Counted from the first letter of the stretch, positions 7,582 to 15,850 are shown. The stretch: 18,344 bases of DNA from Cyanobacteriota bacterium (GCA_027592485.1 JAQCKL010000023.1:1-18344); one strand, 5' to 3'. Numbers and translations are program-made. The notes: generated by a model not told the origin, from the sequence alone.

Positions 7582-7723
7582 TCCCGTAAGTGTGAAGGGG
7601 GATTATTGACGAGTGAATAAAGGAGCTTGGGTTAAGGTTGGAAGGTTGTTCTTAGCAGTGGGCAGCCATTTTCTTTAGGGTACTGCGTTACCGTTAGCCT
7701 AGCGAAAACGACTGACTTTACTT

Positions 7724-8557
7724 ATGGTAGAGCCCCGAGCGGTAGAGACAGACCGTTTAACCCCAGCCCTATTTCAGCAGTTTCGCCAGCGCCACCCGAC
7801 CGGTAGCCTGACCAGTGAGTTAGTTCGGGTTCAAGACCAAACGTTTGTGGTGCAGGTGCATCTCCACCTGGAGGGCAAGACCTTGGTGAGCGCCCTAGCG
7901 GCTGATCCCGTTTTAGAAGTGGCCGAGGACCGGGCGCGCCAACGGGCATTGACCTTACTGGGGATCGACGTGGCTCCCAGGCCAGAGCACCCCATCCCTG
8001 CCACCTCCGTTGGGCCGCAGCCTGAAACCCAGTTGTCCCAAGCCGGATTGCCCGAAACGGCACTGCCCAAGGCCGCACAGCCCAAAGCGGCCCCCAAAGC
8101 TACAGTTCCGACCCAGCCAACCACTCCCCAGCGCATTCCTCCGAAGGTAACTCTCCCCGAAGTAGAAGCCGCGCTAGAGCCGGAGATGCCCCTGGAGGAA
8201 GCCGACTTGACCGCGCCTCTGGATTTACTTCAAGACCCAGCCGCTGAGCCAGTTGCTGCATCCCCTCAACCTCAGATCCCTGACCCACCGCCAGCCCAGC
8301 CAGCAGCCATGGCCGCTCCCATCAGTGCCCCCCAGCCGATCACCACAGATTCGGTGCCGATGCCAGCCCCCATCGATTTATCCGATGTGATCGCCCAAAC
8401 CGACGTGGAACTGAAACGACTGATGTGGTCAGTGGTGGATGGGCGCGAGTACCTGGAGCAAACCTACAACAAGCGATCGCGCCACGACCTCACCGACGAA
8501 GAACTGCTGGCCTTCCTCCTCCATTTGGAGGCTTTGCCAACCCCAGAACCGTCCTAG
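7724..8557 (+). CDS. Conserved cyanobacterial protein with Pro/Ala-rich middle
   Basis: A 277-residue soluble protein of unknown function. An N-terminal domain (about 1-85) contains VVQVHLHLEGKTLVSALAAD followed by VEVAEDRARQRAL-like sequence ending TLLGI. A long low-complexity linker rich in Pro, Ala, Glu and Gln (about 86-220) follows. A compact C-terminal domain (about 221-270) has DVIAQTDVELKRLMWS, REYLEQTYNKRSRHDLTDEE and LLAFLLHLE. I recall this N- and C-terminal pairing from uncharacterised proteins in other cyanobacteria. The sequence shows no catalytic motif, signal peptide or membrane span. It converges on clpP with only 10 nt between stop codons. Confidence 0.75.
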   Translation: MVEPRAVETDRLTPALFQQFRQRHPTGSLTSELVRVQDQTFVVQVHLHLEGKTLVSALAADPVLEVAEDRARQRALTLLGIDVAPRPEHPIPATSVGPQPETQLSQAGLPETALPKAAQPKAAPKATVPTQPTTPQRIPPKVTLPEVEAALEPEMPLEEADLTAPLDLLQDPAAEPVAASPQPQIPDPPPAQPAAMAAPISAPQPITTDSVPMPAPIDLSDVIAQTDVELKRLMWSVVDGREYLEQTYNKRSRHDLTDEELLAFLLHLEALPTPEPS

Positions 8558-8560
8558 GCT

Positions 8561-8576
8561 GTGGGCCTTAACCCAC
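8561..8576. terminator. Short palindromic hairpin at convergent gene ends
   Basis: GTGGG and CCCAC pair as a 5-bp stem around a 6-nt loop that contains the clpP stop codon. No T-run follows on either strand, so termination here is only a suggestion. Confidence 0.2.
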
Positions 8577-9173
8577 TGGGGTCGGGCGGATGCCAACGGC
8601 GTGGCGGTCAATCACCTGGTCGATCAGGCCATAGTCCACCGCCTCCTGGGGAGACATGAAAAAGTCCCGCTCGGTGTCTTCAGCAACTTTCTCCAGGGTC
8701 TGACCGGTATTTTCGGCTAGGGCCTTGTTCAAGGTGGCCTTGATATACATGATTTCCTTAGCCTGGATCTCGATATCCGTGGCTTGGCCCTGGGCTCCCC
8801 CTAGGGGCTGGTGAATCATGATGCGGGAATTGGGCAGACTCATGCGCTTGCCCTTTTTACCAGCGGTGAGCAAAAAGGCCCCCATGCTGGCAGCCAAGCC
8901 CACGCAAATGGTGCAAATGTCAGGGCGAATGTGGTTCATGGTGTCAAAAATGCCCAGCCCCGCTGACACAGAGCCCCCTGGGGAATTGATATAGAGGTAG
9001 ATATCCTTCTCGGGATCTTCGGCCTCTAGAAACAGCATTTGCGCCACGATCAGATTGGCTGAATCCGCCGTCACTTCCTGACCCAAAAAGATGATGCGCT
9101 CCCGCAAGAGGCGAGAGTAAATATCGAAGGCGCGTTCGCCGCGACCTGATTGTTCAATGACGGTTGGAATCAT
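8568..9173 (-). CDS. clpP: ATP-dependent Clp protease proteolytic subunit
   Basis: A 201-residue ClpP serine peptidase, the usual length. The catalytic triad is intact: S96 in GLAASMGAF, H121 in MIHQPLGGAQG and D170 in TERDFFMSPQEA. The oxyanion-loop motif YINSPGGSVSAGLGI is present as well. It forms the barrel-shaped proteolytic chamber that works with Clp ATPases such as ClpC or ClpX to degrade unfolded or tagged proteins in the cytoplasm. Cyanobacteria carry several ClpP paralogues plus inactive ClpR; the full triad places this among the active ClpP forms, but I cannot assign which paralogue. ATG at 9173 has a GGGG site four bases upstream. No clpX or clpR lies next to it. A possible -10 (TAAAAT, minus strand, 9206-9211) lies upstream. 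Confidence 0.97.
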   Translation of the reverse strand: MIPTVIEQSGRGERAFDIYSRLLRERIIFLGQEVTADSANLIVAQMLFLEAEDPEKDIYLYINSPGGSVSAGLGIFDTMNHIRPDICTICVGLAASMGAFLLTAGKKGKRMSLPNSRIMIHQPLGGAQGQATDIEIQAKEIMYIKATLNKALAENTGQTLEKVAEDTERDFFMSPQEAVDYGLIDQVIDRHAVGIRPTPVG

Positions 9174-9295
9174 CGAGCCCCTTGTTCACACTGCTATTAG
9201 GTTTGATTTTACCGACTTGCCCGATTCTCTGCTGAGGACGGATAACCGTCTTTGGGATTTAGGGAGGGGAAGGGAGTGAGGGGAGAAGGTGTTCT

Positions 9296-9754
9296 TCAGT
9301 TTTGGAAGGGGGTGATCCAGCCTTTGACTAGGGACAGATCCAACAGCAGACCGGTGATCCCAAACAGCAAGAGGCTCTCTAGGCTGGCGGCGAAAAAGGG
9401 CCAGTAATGGTGGGCGATCGCGGCACCCACATCCACGAGGGCCAACCCCCGCACCAGGGTAAAGGCCAGCACCACGCCGCCCTTGAGTTGGGGGTTGGTA
9501 TCTTGCCGCACCCCGTAGCGATAGGTGAGGGCAAATAAGGCCCCTGAAAAGGCCGCGATCGCCCCATTGATCAGGGTCATCTGCCCCCATAACCCAGTCA
9601 GTTCTAGCCCTGCCAGGGGAGCATCGCGGGGTATCAACAGGGCTCTCCCTAGGAGGATGGCAATGGCCACCGTGGCTGCGACCACGCCCCCCAGAATTGC
9701 GGCCTTTAAAGATTCCCACCGCTCTGCAGCGGTGAATGGGGAAGGGGAAACCAT
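9296..9754 (-). CDS. Hypothetical four-TM membrane protein
   Basis: A 152-residue protein with four clear hydrophobic helices (about 18-40, 57-81, 92-116 and 125-147) joined by short loops. The second span starts GQMTLINGAIAAFSGALFALTYRYG, and the third contains LVRGLALVDVG. It resembles uncharacterised membrane proteins of other cyanobacteria. I see no motif that assigns a function. ATG at 9754 lies 76 nt from petN, which is transcribed the other way, so the two share an upstream region. It is followed on the same strand by clpP, 122 nt after its stop. Confidence 0.75.
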   Translation of the reverse strand: MVSPSPFTAAERWESLKAAILGGVVAATVAIAILLGRALLIPRDAPLAGLELTGLWGQMTLINGAIAAFSGALFALTYRYGVRQDTNPQLKGGVVLAFTLVRGLALVDVGAAIAHHYWPFFAASLESLLLFGITGLLLDLSLVKGWITPFQN

Positions 9755-9765
9755 AGTCTCGGGGG

Positions 9766-9796
9766 TTAGAAAAGGGGCAATCTTTACCGGTATGAT
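9766..9796 (+). promoter_or_regulatory. Candidate petN promoter
   Basis: TATGAT at 9791-9796 is a good -10 element (five of six). TTAGAA at 9766 or TAGAAA at 9767 could serve as a poor -35 at 19- or 18-nt spacing. The petN start is 34 nt downstream of the -10. Confidence 0.35.
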
Positions 9797-9830
9797 GGGG
9801 TCTGGATTGTAGGGCTGATTTTAAGACACT

Positions 9831-9920
9831 ATGGATATTCTGACGCTGGGTTGGGTTTCACTGCTAGTGGTATTTACCTTTTCGATCTCGATGGTGGTGT
9901 GGGGACGCAACGGTTTCTAA
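9831..9920 (+). CDS. petN: Cytochrome b6f complex subunit VIII (PetN)
   Basis: A 29-codon gene reading MDILTLGWVSLLVVFTFSIS followed by MVVWGRNGF and TAA. It matches the highly conserved PetN subunit in both sequence and its normal 29-residue length. PetN is a single transmembrane helix at the edge of the cytochrome b6f dimer in the thylakoid membrane, needed for assembly and stability of the complex that links photosystem II to photosystem I. The sequence leaves little room for doubt. It stands apart from other b6f genes here, as is usual in cyanobacteria. It is followed 39 nt later by a small single-span membrane protein that may share its transcript. Confidence 0.97.
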   Translation: MDILTLGWVSLLVVFTFSISMVVWGRNGF

Positions 9921-9959
9921 GCCAAAACTCGCATTTTTTGAAGAGCGTAGGTAGGGGAA

Positions 9960-10142
9960 ATGGAAGTCGCTTCGCAATCGCAAACCTTTGTTATCTTGGC
10001 GACCGCCGCTGCTGTCTTAATGGTGGCGGTAACCGCTGGCATCCTCTACCTCACTGCGGTTGAATGGCGCGATCGCCGTCGCCGCAAACGAGAAGAACAA
10101 GCCGCAGCCATCCCCAAGCTTCGCCGCAAGTCACCGGGATGA
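9960..10142 (+). CDS. Small single-span membrane protein
   Basis: A 60-residue protein with one hydrophobic helix (about 9-33, FVILATAAAVLMVAVTAGIL) followed by a strongly basic, charged tail (WRDRRRRKREEQ). It would sit with the tail in the cytoplasm by the positive-inside rule. ATG at 9960 is preceded by a purine-rich AGGTAGGGGAA stretch, a plausible ribosome site. It lies between petN and rsmB on the same strand (39 nt and 21 nt gaps), so it may be co-transcribed with either. I do not recognise a named family; a small membrane assembly or regulatory role is only a guess. Confidence 0.7.
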   Translation: MEVASQSQTFVILATAAAVLMVAVTAGILYLTAVEWRDRRRRKREEQAAAIPKLRRKSPG

Positions 10143-10163
10143 TCGGGGTACCGTGACAAAATC

Positions 10164-11528
10164 GTGACAGAGCTGCCCCAGACGAACCCACCCGCCTCGG
10201 CCCGAAAACTTGCCTATAACGCCCTTAAAGCTGTACACCAGGGGGCTTATGCTGACGTGGCCTTGCATCGCGCCCTCAGCCAGAGTCAACTGGGGCAGAG
10301 CGATCGCCATTTAGCCACGGAGCTGGTATACGGTAGTGTGCGCCGTCAACGCACCCTCGATGCCCTCCTGGACCAATTGGGCACGAAAACTGCAGCACAG
10401 CAACCCATTGAGCTGCGGGTGATTGTGCATCTGGGGCTCTACCAACTGCGATATTTAGACCAGATTCCAGACTCTGCCGCCGTCCATACTGCCGTCGAGC
10501 TGACCAAATCCCTCAACCTAGGGAAGCTGGCTGGGGTCGTGAATGGCATGTTGCGCCAATATCTCCGCTGGCAAGAGACCGAACCCGATCCCCTCAAAGT
10601 GCCCGCCGATCCGGTGACGGCCCTAGGTATTCGCCACAGCTATCCCGATTGGATTGTGGCCACCTGGGTGGATGCCTTAGGAGCTGAGGAAGCCGAAGCC
10701 CTTTGCCAATGGCTCAACCTTCCCCCTGCCATCGACTTTCGGGTACATCAAGGGCGCACCTCTCGGGCCGCTGTCCAGGCCGCCTTTGCCGCCGCCGATA
10801 TTGCCATTGAACCGTTGCCTGATTTACCCCAGGGTTTAAGACTGGTGGGCCATGGGGGCAATATTCGGCACCTGCCGGGCTATGACGAGGGCTGGTGGAC
10901 GGTGCAAGATGCCAGTGCTCAGCTCGTGAGCTATTTGGTCGATCCACAGCCGGGGCACACTGTCATTGATGCCTGTGCCGCCCCTGGCGGCAAATCTGCC
11001 CACATGGCAGATCTGATGGGTGACAACGGCGTGATTTGGGCCTGCGATCGCACCCCTTCTCGCCTCAAAAAAGTCACCCAAACCATCCACCGTCTGGGGC
11101 TGACCAGCATTCGCACCCATGTTGGGGACAGTACGACCCTGACTCGGTTTAAGGGGCAGGGCGATCGGGTGTTGGTGGATGCCCCCTGCTCAGGACTGGG
11201 AACACTCCATCGCCACGGCGATGCCCGCTGGCGACAAACCCCGGCCATGGTGCAAGAACTGGCGGATCTGCAAGCACAACTCTTGGACCAGGCGGCAACC
11301 TGGGTTAAGCCCGACGGCACCCTGGTCTACGCCACCTGCACCCTCCACCCCGCAGAAAATGAACAGCAGATCCAGCGGTTTCTAGAAACTCACCCGACTT
11401 GGGCGATCGTGCCCCCTGCCCCGGACTCGCCAGTGGCGGGTTATGTACAGCCAGAAGGGTGGATCAAGGTCTGGCCCCACCGCCATCACCGGGATGGGTT
11501 TTTTATGGTGCGATTGGCGCAGCGATAG
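10164..11528 (+). CDS. rsmB: 16S rRNA m5C967 methyltransferase
   Basis: A 454-residue RsmB (Sun/Fmu) enzyme that adds a methyl group from S-adenosylmethionine to cytosine 967 of 16S rRNA. The N-terminal NusB-like RNA-binding domain (about 10-145) includes ARKLAYNALKAV and LATELVYGSVRRQRTLD. The C-terminal Rossmann methyltransferase has the SAM loop DACAAPGGKSAHMA (from about 268), DAPCSGLGTLHRHGDARWR with C342 in motif IV, and YATCTLHPAEN with C392, the likely nucleophile of motif VI. Both cysteines of the m5C mechanism are present. The start is a GTG at 10164. A second GTG 12 nt earlier lies out of frame and meets a stop after three sense codons, closer to the GGGG site, so initiation may be weak. 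It follows the small membrane gene by 21 nt. Confidence 0.95.
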   Translation: MTELPQTNPPASARKLAYNALKAVHQGAYADVALHRALSQSQLGQSDRHLATELVYGSVRRQRTLDALLDQLGTKTAAQQPIELRVIVHLGLYQLRYLDQIPDSAAVHTAVELTKSLNLGKLAGVVNGMLRQYLRWQETEPDPLKVPADPVTALGIRHSYPDWIVATWVDALGAEEAEALCQWLNLPPAIDFRVHQGRTSRAAVQAAFAAADIAIEPLPDLPQGLRLVGHGGNIRHLPGYDEGWWTVQDASAQLVSYLVDPQPGHTVIDACAAPGGKSAHMADLMGDNGVIWACDRTPSRLKKVTQTIHRLGLTSIRTHVGDSTTLTRFKGQGDRVLVDAPCSGLGTLHRHGDARWRQTPAMVQELADLQAQLLDQAATWVKPDGTLVYATCTLHPAENEQQIQRFLETHPTWAIVPPAPDSPVAGYVQPEGWIKVWPHRHHRDGFFMVRLAQR

Positions 11529-11543
11529 TCTGAGAAAAAGAGG

Positions 11544-11571
11544 CCCGCATCCGCGATTTCTACGCGGCGGG
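11544..11571 (+). terminator. GC-rich hairpin after rsmB
   Basis: CCCG plus CCGCG pair with CGCGG plus CGGG around a 7-nt loop, with a CAT bulge on the left arm. It lies 16 nt after the rsmB stop. No T-run follows, so it may slow or process the transcript rather than terminate it intrinsically. Confidence 0.4.
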
Positions 11572-11617
11572 TGATGACCAGGTTGTTTATCGTCAAAAAC
11601 CTGCCTGACTATGGGGA

Positions 11618-12007
11618 ATGGCTCGTATGTTTAAACCATCTGCATCGGAAATTACTGCCCTAGAAGAGCGGTTGAGGCAGGCCATGTTGACCTCTAATGT
11701 GGCTGAGCTAGATGCCCTAATTGCACCGGAACTGCTCTTTGCCAGCCATCTCGGCCAACTGGTGAGCAAGCAACAGGACCTAGAATTGCATCGGTCTGGG
11801 GTATTTCAACTGACCGCGCTGGTGCCTTCCGATCAACGCATTCAGCTTAATGGTGGCTTCGCAGTGGTTTCAGTGCAAATGCACCTGCTTGGCAGCTATC
11901 ACGGCACAGCCGTTGATCAGCACATTCGTTACACCCGCGTCTGGGCCGTTTCTTCGGCGGGCACAGTGCAAATTGTGGCAGGCCATGGGAGTGTGGTGGC
12001 ATCTTAA
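11618..12007 (+). CDS. NTF2-like (DUF4440/SnoaL-type) protein
   Basis: A 129-residue protein with the cone-shaped NTF2-like fold signature. It has a helix ALEERLRQAMLTSNVAELDA, the segment LIAPELLFASHLGQLVSKQQ, and C-terminal beta strands IQLNGGFAVVSVQMHLLG and RYTRVWAVS. DUF4440 members include small enzymes and ligand-binding proteins, and no activity can be assigned. Two starts are possible: ATG at 11618 sits directly against the GGGGA ribosome site, whereas ATG at 11627 has it at normal spacing and is probably the real one. Its end lies 52 nt before the amidohydrolase gene. Confidence 0.75.
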   Translation: MARMFKPSASEITALEERLRQAMLTSNVAELDALIAPELLFASHLGQLVSKQQDLELHRSGVFQLTALVPSDQRIQLNGGFAVVSVQMHLLGSYHGTAVDQHIRYTRVWAVSSAGTVQIVAGHGSVVAS

Positions 12008-12059
12008 CCTTGGTCGTCGCGTTACGTTGGCAGAAATCGTCGCCATTTGGATATTGCCC

Positions 12060-12794
12060 ATGAAAATTTGCGTCGCACAAACCCGACCGGTCATGGGAGA
12101 TATTGAAGCCAATATTGACCGCCATCAACAGCTCATTGAGGGGGCGATCGCCCTGGGAGCCGACCTGATTGTGTTCCCAGAGCTGTCGATCACGGGGTAT
12201 GAACCCACCCTGGCCAAGGATTGGGCGGTGGATTTGGGCGATCGCCGCTTTGACCGATTCCAAACCCTCAGTGACACCCACCAGATCACCATCGGTATCG
12301 GCGCACCGACGCAGAACCCGCCAGGGATCTGCATTAGCTTGCTGCTATTTCAGCCCCACCAAGCTCGACAGCACTATTCAAAAATGCACCTCCATCCCGA
12401 CGAGGAACCCTTTTTCGTGCCGGGACCGCCTTCGGCGGGGCTAATTGGCCCAGGGGCAAAGGTTGCTCTGGCGATTTGCTATGAGCTGTTTGTTCCCGAA
12501 CACGCGGCCCATGCGGCTCACAACGGCGCGGCGGTTTACCTCACCAGCGTGGCCAAATCGGTGGATGGGGTTGAAAAGGCGCGCAAAAGGCTCAGGGAAA
12601 TTGCCCGTGACTATGCCATGACAGTATTGATGGCCAATTGCCTCGGCCTAGCCGATGGCATGGATTGTCCTGGCCAGACCTCGGTCTGGAGCCCCCAGGG
12701 CACCTTGCTCAGCCAATTGGATGATGTCGAGGAAGGTTTCATCGTGGTCGATACAGAAACGCAGGCTGTGTTGCAACGAACCTTGATTTTATAG
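12060..12794 (+). CDS. Carbon-nitrogen hydrolase (nitrilase superfamily)
   Basis: A 244-residue amidohydrolase of the nitrilase superfamily with the Glu-Lys-Cys triad complete: E41 in VFPELSITGYE, K108 in YSKMHL, and C140 in AICYELFVPE. The N-terminus MKICVAQTRPVMGDIEANI matches the family's usual beginning, which is why I start at 12060. The frame is open further upstream but would overlap the NTF2-like gene and add unrelated residues. The family hydrolyses amides such as carbamoyl, omega-amide or deaminated-glutathione substrates; I cannot tell which. The position before uraD suggests a nitrogen-salvage role, but this is inference. A 128-nt spacer with an inverted repeat separates it from the uraD start codon annotated next. 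Confidence 0.9.
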   Translation: MKICVAQTRPVMGDIEANIDRHQQLIEGAIALGADLIVFPELSITGYEPTLAKDWAVDLGDRRFDRFQTLSDTHQITIGIGAPTQNPPGICISLLLFQPHQARQHYSKMHLHPDEEPFFVPGPPSAGLIGPGAKVALAICYELFVPEHAAHAAHNGAAVYLTSVAKSVDGVEKARKRLREIARDYAMTVLMANCLGLADGMDCPGQTSVWSPQGTLLSQLDDVEEGFIVVDTETQAVLQRTLIL

Positions 12795-12803
12795 CGCTGG
12801 CCC

Positions 12804-12863
12804 CTTTGCTAAGGACACCTCTAATCGCTCTGATCGCTCTGATCCTTAAGCACACCAGCAAAG
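12804..12863 (+). repeat. Inverted and short tandem repeat between amidohydrolase and uraD
   Basis: CTTTGCT (12804-12810) pairs with AGCAAAG (12857-12863), and AAGGA (12811-12815) with TCCTT (12843-12847). This leaves a hairpin with an asymmetric 9-nt bulge. Its loop holds two tandem copies of ATCGCTCTG (12824-12841). It could be an RNA structure or a chance repeat. Confidence 0.4.
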
Positions 12864-12934
12864 TGACTCGCAGTCTTGTCCTAACTGGACGGGCAACTGC
12901 TATGAATCGTCCCTAACAACCGTTGGTTTTCCCC

Positions 12935-13438
12935 ATGAGCCATACCTTGACTGAGATCAATCAAATGGATCAAGCCACCTTCGTGGCAGTGCTAGGACCG
13001 GTGTTTGAGAACACCCCCCACATTGCCCAGCAGGTGTGGGGCGATCGCCCCTTTCAAACCGTGGCCGATCTCCATGAACGTATGGTGGCGGTGGTGACGG
13101 CGATGGCCCCCGCCGAACAATTGGCCCTCATCCAAGCCCATCCCGATTTGGGCAGTCGGCTCCAGATGGCTCCGGCCTCCGTAGCCGAACAGGCCGGAGC
13201 CGGGCTCAGTCAGCTCAGTGCAGCGGAGTATGAGCGGTTTCATCAACTCAATACGGCTTACCAACAGAAGTTTGGATTTCCCTTTGTGATGGCCGTCAAA
13301 GGTCAAACCAAAGCGGCGATTTTGGCCGCTTTTCAGACCCGACTTGACCATAGCCTTGACCAGGAACAGCAAAAAGCCCTAGCTGAAATTGGCCACATTG
13401 CTGGGTTCCGATTGGAGGCCACGATTACTTCAGGTTAA
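12935..13438 (+). CDS. uraD: OHCU decarboxylase (uric acid degradation)
   Basis: A 167-residue protein of the 2-oxo-4-hydroxy-4-carboxy-5-ureidoimidazoline decarboxylase family, which performs the last step from urate to S-allantoin. Family motifs are seen: QAHPDLGSR with the catalytic His H69, a following S-x-x-EQ segment (S82, E85-Q86) before AGL, and the FGFPFVMAVKG strand near the middle. The family is usually about 160-180 residues. ATG at 12935 is chosen over the TTG at 12923, which would add only four residues and has no better ribosome site. No urate oxidase or hydroxyisourate hydrolase gene lies in this window, so the pathway cannot be completed from here. The next gene, hpsE, starts after a 173-nt spacer. 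Confidence 0.9.
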   Translation: MSHTLTEINQMDQATFVAVLGPVFENTPHIAQQVWGDRPFQTVADLHERMVAVVTAMAPAEQLALIQAHPDLGSRLQMAPASVAEQAGAGLSQLSAAEYERFHQLNTAYQQKFGFPFVMAVKGQTKAAILAAFQTRLDHSLDQEQQKALAEIGHIAGFRLEATITSG

Positions 13439-13611
13439 TACCCCTCTCTTGGCGTCGCCAGCAGCGCCAGATATCTCTGATTGAATTGTTTCGATAGCCA
13501 GTGATTAAGAGTTGCCCCATTCAACCCTAGGCGTTCCATAGGTTGAGACAACTGTGAGGTGGGTATGTTTAAGAAGGCTGCATTCAAGCAAAATCATTCC
13601 CAGACGCGCAA

Positions 13612-14577
13612 ATGGCCGAGTTCTCGGTGGCGATTCGGACGTATAACGGGGCTGCCTACCTGCCAAGATTGCTAGAGGCAGTGCGATCGCAGCAATCGAT
13701 AGAGGGCATCGATTGGGAAGTCGTCGTTGTTGACAACAACAGTACGGACGACACCCTCGCAATCCTTCAACGCTATCAAGCTGGCTGGCCCAGCACCTTT
13801 CCACTCACCATCCATAAAGAGCCTCGACAAGGTGCCGTCTATGCGCGTCAACGGGCCATTCAAGTTGCCCAGGGCGATTGGATCGGTTTTTTAGATAATG
13901 ACACCGTGCCTACTGCGGACTGGGTCGCCCAAGCAATCACTTTTGGTAAAGACAACCCCCAGGCAGGGGCCTATTCCGGCCAAATCCATGGCGTTTTTGA
14001 AACGCCACCCCCAGATAACTTTGGGCGTATTGCCCAGTATTTGCCTATCGTAGAGCGCAAGCACTCTATTTGTTTTAGCAGTGGCTTATACAATCGCAAA
14101 CATGTACTGCCTCCCGGCGCGGGCTTAGTGATTCGCAAACAAGCTTGGGTTGAGCATGTCCCTAAAGCCCTAGTGCTGCAAGGTCCTGTCGGTTCTGGCT
14201 TAGCCGCCAAGGGAGAAGATATTGAAGCGCTGATGTATCTGAAGAAAGCAGGTTGGGAAATCTGGTTTAATCCTGCCATGGAAATCGAGCACTACATCCC
14301 TAAGGAACGCCTTGAAAGGGCGTATTTACTGCGCTTTTTTCATGGCATTGGCCTTGGGCGCTACTATACTCGCACCATTGGCTACCCTCATTGGCTAAAG
14401 CCTCTGGTTTCTGGAATCTATATGGCAAATGACCTGCGAAAGCTCATGGCCCATTGGCTTAAATATCATCATGATCTGACGACAGATACGGTCTTAGCCA
14501 GTGAGTTTCAGCTCTATATCAGTAGTTTCATGAGCCCAATTTATCGCCTGCGGGAGCTTGCAGACTGGGAGACATAA
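13612..14577 (+). CDS. hpsE: Hormogonium polysaccharide glycosyltransferase HpsE
   Basis: A 321-residue family 2 glycosyltransferase matching HpsE, needed in filamentous cyanobacteria for the secreted polysaccharide used in hormogonium motility. The GT-A fold begins FSVAIRTYNGAAYLPRLLEA, with nucleotide-contact VVVDNNSTDDT at 38-48 and the DxD-type metal motif DND at 95-97. The HpsE-typical segments follow: QAGAYSGQIHGVFE, LPPGAGLVIRKQAW, a GED acceptor-site motif, and GWEIWFNPAMEIEHYIP. ATG at 13612 has no clear Shine-Dalgarno sequence. It is first in a same-strand run of glycosyltransferase and sulfotransferase genes. Sugar donor and product are not determinable from sequence. No other hps genes are visible in the window. 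Confidence 0.88.
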   Translation: MAEFSVAIRTYNGAAYLPRLLEAVRSQQSIEGIDWEVVVVDNNSTDDTLAILQRYQAGWPSTFPLTIHKEPRQGAVYARQRAIQVAQGDWIGFLDNDTVPTADWVAQAITFGKDNPQAGAYSGQIHGVFETPPPDNFGRIAQYLPIVERKHSICFSSGLYNRKHVLPPGAGLVIRKQAWVEHVPKALVLQGPVGSGLAAKGEDIEALMYLKKAGWEIWFNPAMEIEHYIPKERLERAYLLRFFHGIGLGRYYTRTIGYPHWLKPLVSGIYMANDLRKLMAHWLKYHHDLTTDTVLASEFQLYISSFMSPIYRLRELADWET

Positions 14578-14618
14578 TGGCTTGTCGGCACGATATTTTA
14601 TATTAGGTTTCCTATGCC

Positions 14619-15800
14619 ATGAATATCTCATTTTATAAGCGAGAGCAGCAACGATTAAAAGTTGGAGTTGTAGCCAATGAATTCTTTGATCTGAAAACCG
14701 GTCGGATGGGGGGATTCGGTTGGGCGACTCGGCAAGTCGCTAACTGCTTTAATCACAGCCCTGAGTTAGGGGTCGATATTGTTTTTGTTGCCGGGGAGGG
14801 TAATGGTACGCCAGGACAACCTGATCCGATCATTCACGATACCCGTGTTATCCTCCGGCTCAAGAATAAGGCGCAATATGTCCGCAAACTATGGGCAGAG
14901 CAATTTGACCTGCTCCTCTCGATTGATTATCGCCCCAGCTACCAATCTATCTTCTGGACACTACCCTGGACTCCGATCATTGTTTGGGTGAGGGATCCAA
15001 GACCGCCGGAAGATATGGCCAAGATCAAAACAGTGCGAATTCCTGGGGCTGAACATGTGTTCCCGCAGGGGCTGATAACGCCGGACTGTACATCCCTGGC
15101 GCAAGTCGCCAAAGTGTCGAAATGGTTTCGCCGCCCTGTGTTGTTTGGCACACCGGCCAACTTTCTCAAGCAAAAGGTTCCTGGCACTTACGGGGCCACC
15201 CCTCCGGAAGTAAAGCTTTTGCCGAACATTATTGATATGGATCCGGGGAAGATTGTCAAAAGCCAAAAGCCCAGCGTGGTTTTCCTGGCGCGATTAGATC
15301 CCTACAAACGCCCTTGGCTATTTGTAGAACTTGCTCGACACTTCCCAGAGGTAGATTTTATTTTTCTAGGACAACCGCATTTTACGGGAGAAGGTGCTTG
15401 GGACCCTGTGAACTTACCAGAGAATGTTCAGCTTAAGGGGCATGTACAAGGCACTGAGAAAGTCCGAATTTTGTCGGAAGCTTGGGTCTTGGTGAATACG
15501 TCAATTCATGAAGGCTTAGCGGTGAGTTTTCAGGAATCATTACGATGTGAGACCCCGTTACTCAGCTGTGTAAATCCGGAAGAAGTTGTGTCTAATTTCG
15601 GCATTTATGTTGGGCGTCATGACGGCACAGGGATGCAGGGTATCCCTGAATTTATAGCAGGCTTAAGAAAGCTTTTAGACGATCATTTATTGTGTGATCG
15701 CCTAGGGAAGGATGGCCGCAAATGGGTGGAAAAAGTCCATAGCAAAAAGCATTTCTTGAAGGTTTTCAAAGAATTCTGTGCCGAAATAAATTCAGCCTAA
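14619..15800 (+). CDS. Family 4 glycosyltransferase
   Basis: A 393-residue GT-B enzyme of the GT4 (group 1) type. The N-terminal half has a GGFGWATRQVA donor-side glycine region and LLLSIDYRPSYQ. The C-terminal half contains VVFLARLDPYKRPWLFVELA, the start of the nucleotide-sugar domain, and the E-x7-E motif (E298 and E306 in HEGLAVSFQE) that holds the donor sugar. It is retaining by family. It lies 41 nt after hpsE and 50 nt before the sulfotransferase, as expected for a shared transcript. The specificity is not known. Codon use is more AT-rich than in genes before 13600. Confidence 0.9.
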   Translation: MNISFYKREQQRLKVGVVANEFFDLKTGRMGGFGWATRQVANCFNHSPELGVDIVFVAGEGNGTPGQPDPIIHDTRVILRLKNKAQYVRKLWAEQFDLLLSIDYRPSYQSIFWTLPWTPIIVWVRDPRPPEDMAKIKTVRIPGAEHVFPQGLITPDCTSLAQVAKVSKWFRRPVLFGTPANFLKQKVPGTYGATPPEVKLLPNIIDMDPGKIVKSQKPSVVFLARLDPYKRPWLFVELARHFPEVDFIFLGQPHFTGEGAWDPVNLPENVQLKGHVQGTEKVRILSEAWVLVNTSIHEGLAVSFQESLRCETPLLSCVNPEEVVSNFGIYVGRHDGTGMQGIPEFIAGLRKLLDDHLLCDRLGKDGRKWVEKVHSKKHFLKVFKEFCAEINSA

Positions 15801-15850
15801 ATTGTTTTTTTCAAACAAATCATGCTTTTAAAAACTCAACGAGTTCAGTA

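Noticed and set aside
11850..12059. N-terminal extension of the amidohydrolase frame
   Set aside because: It overlaps the NTF2-like gene in another frame and adds residues with no family match before MKICVAQTRP, the usual start.
13439..13611. Promoter for the polysaccharide locus
   Set aside because: TTGAGA and TATGTT occur with 15-nt spacing, and TTGAAT with TTAAGA at 18 nt, but neither pair is good enough to call.
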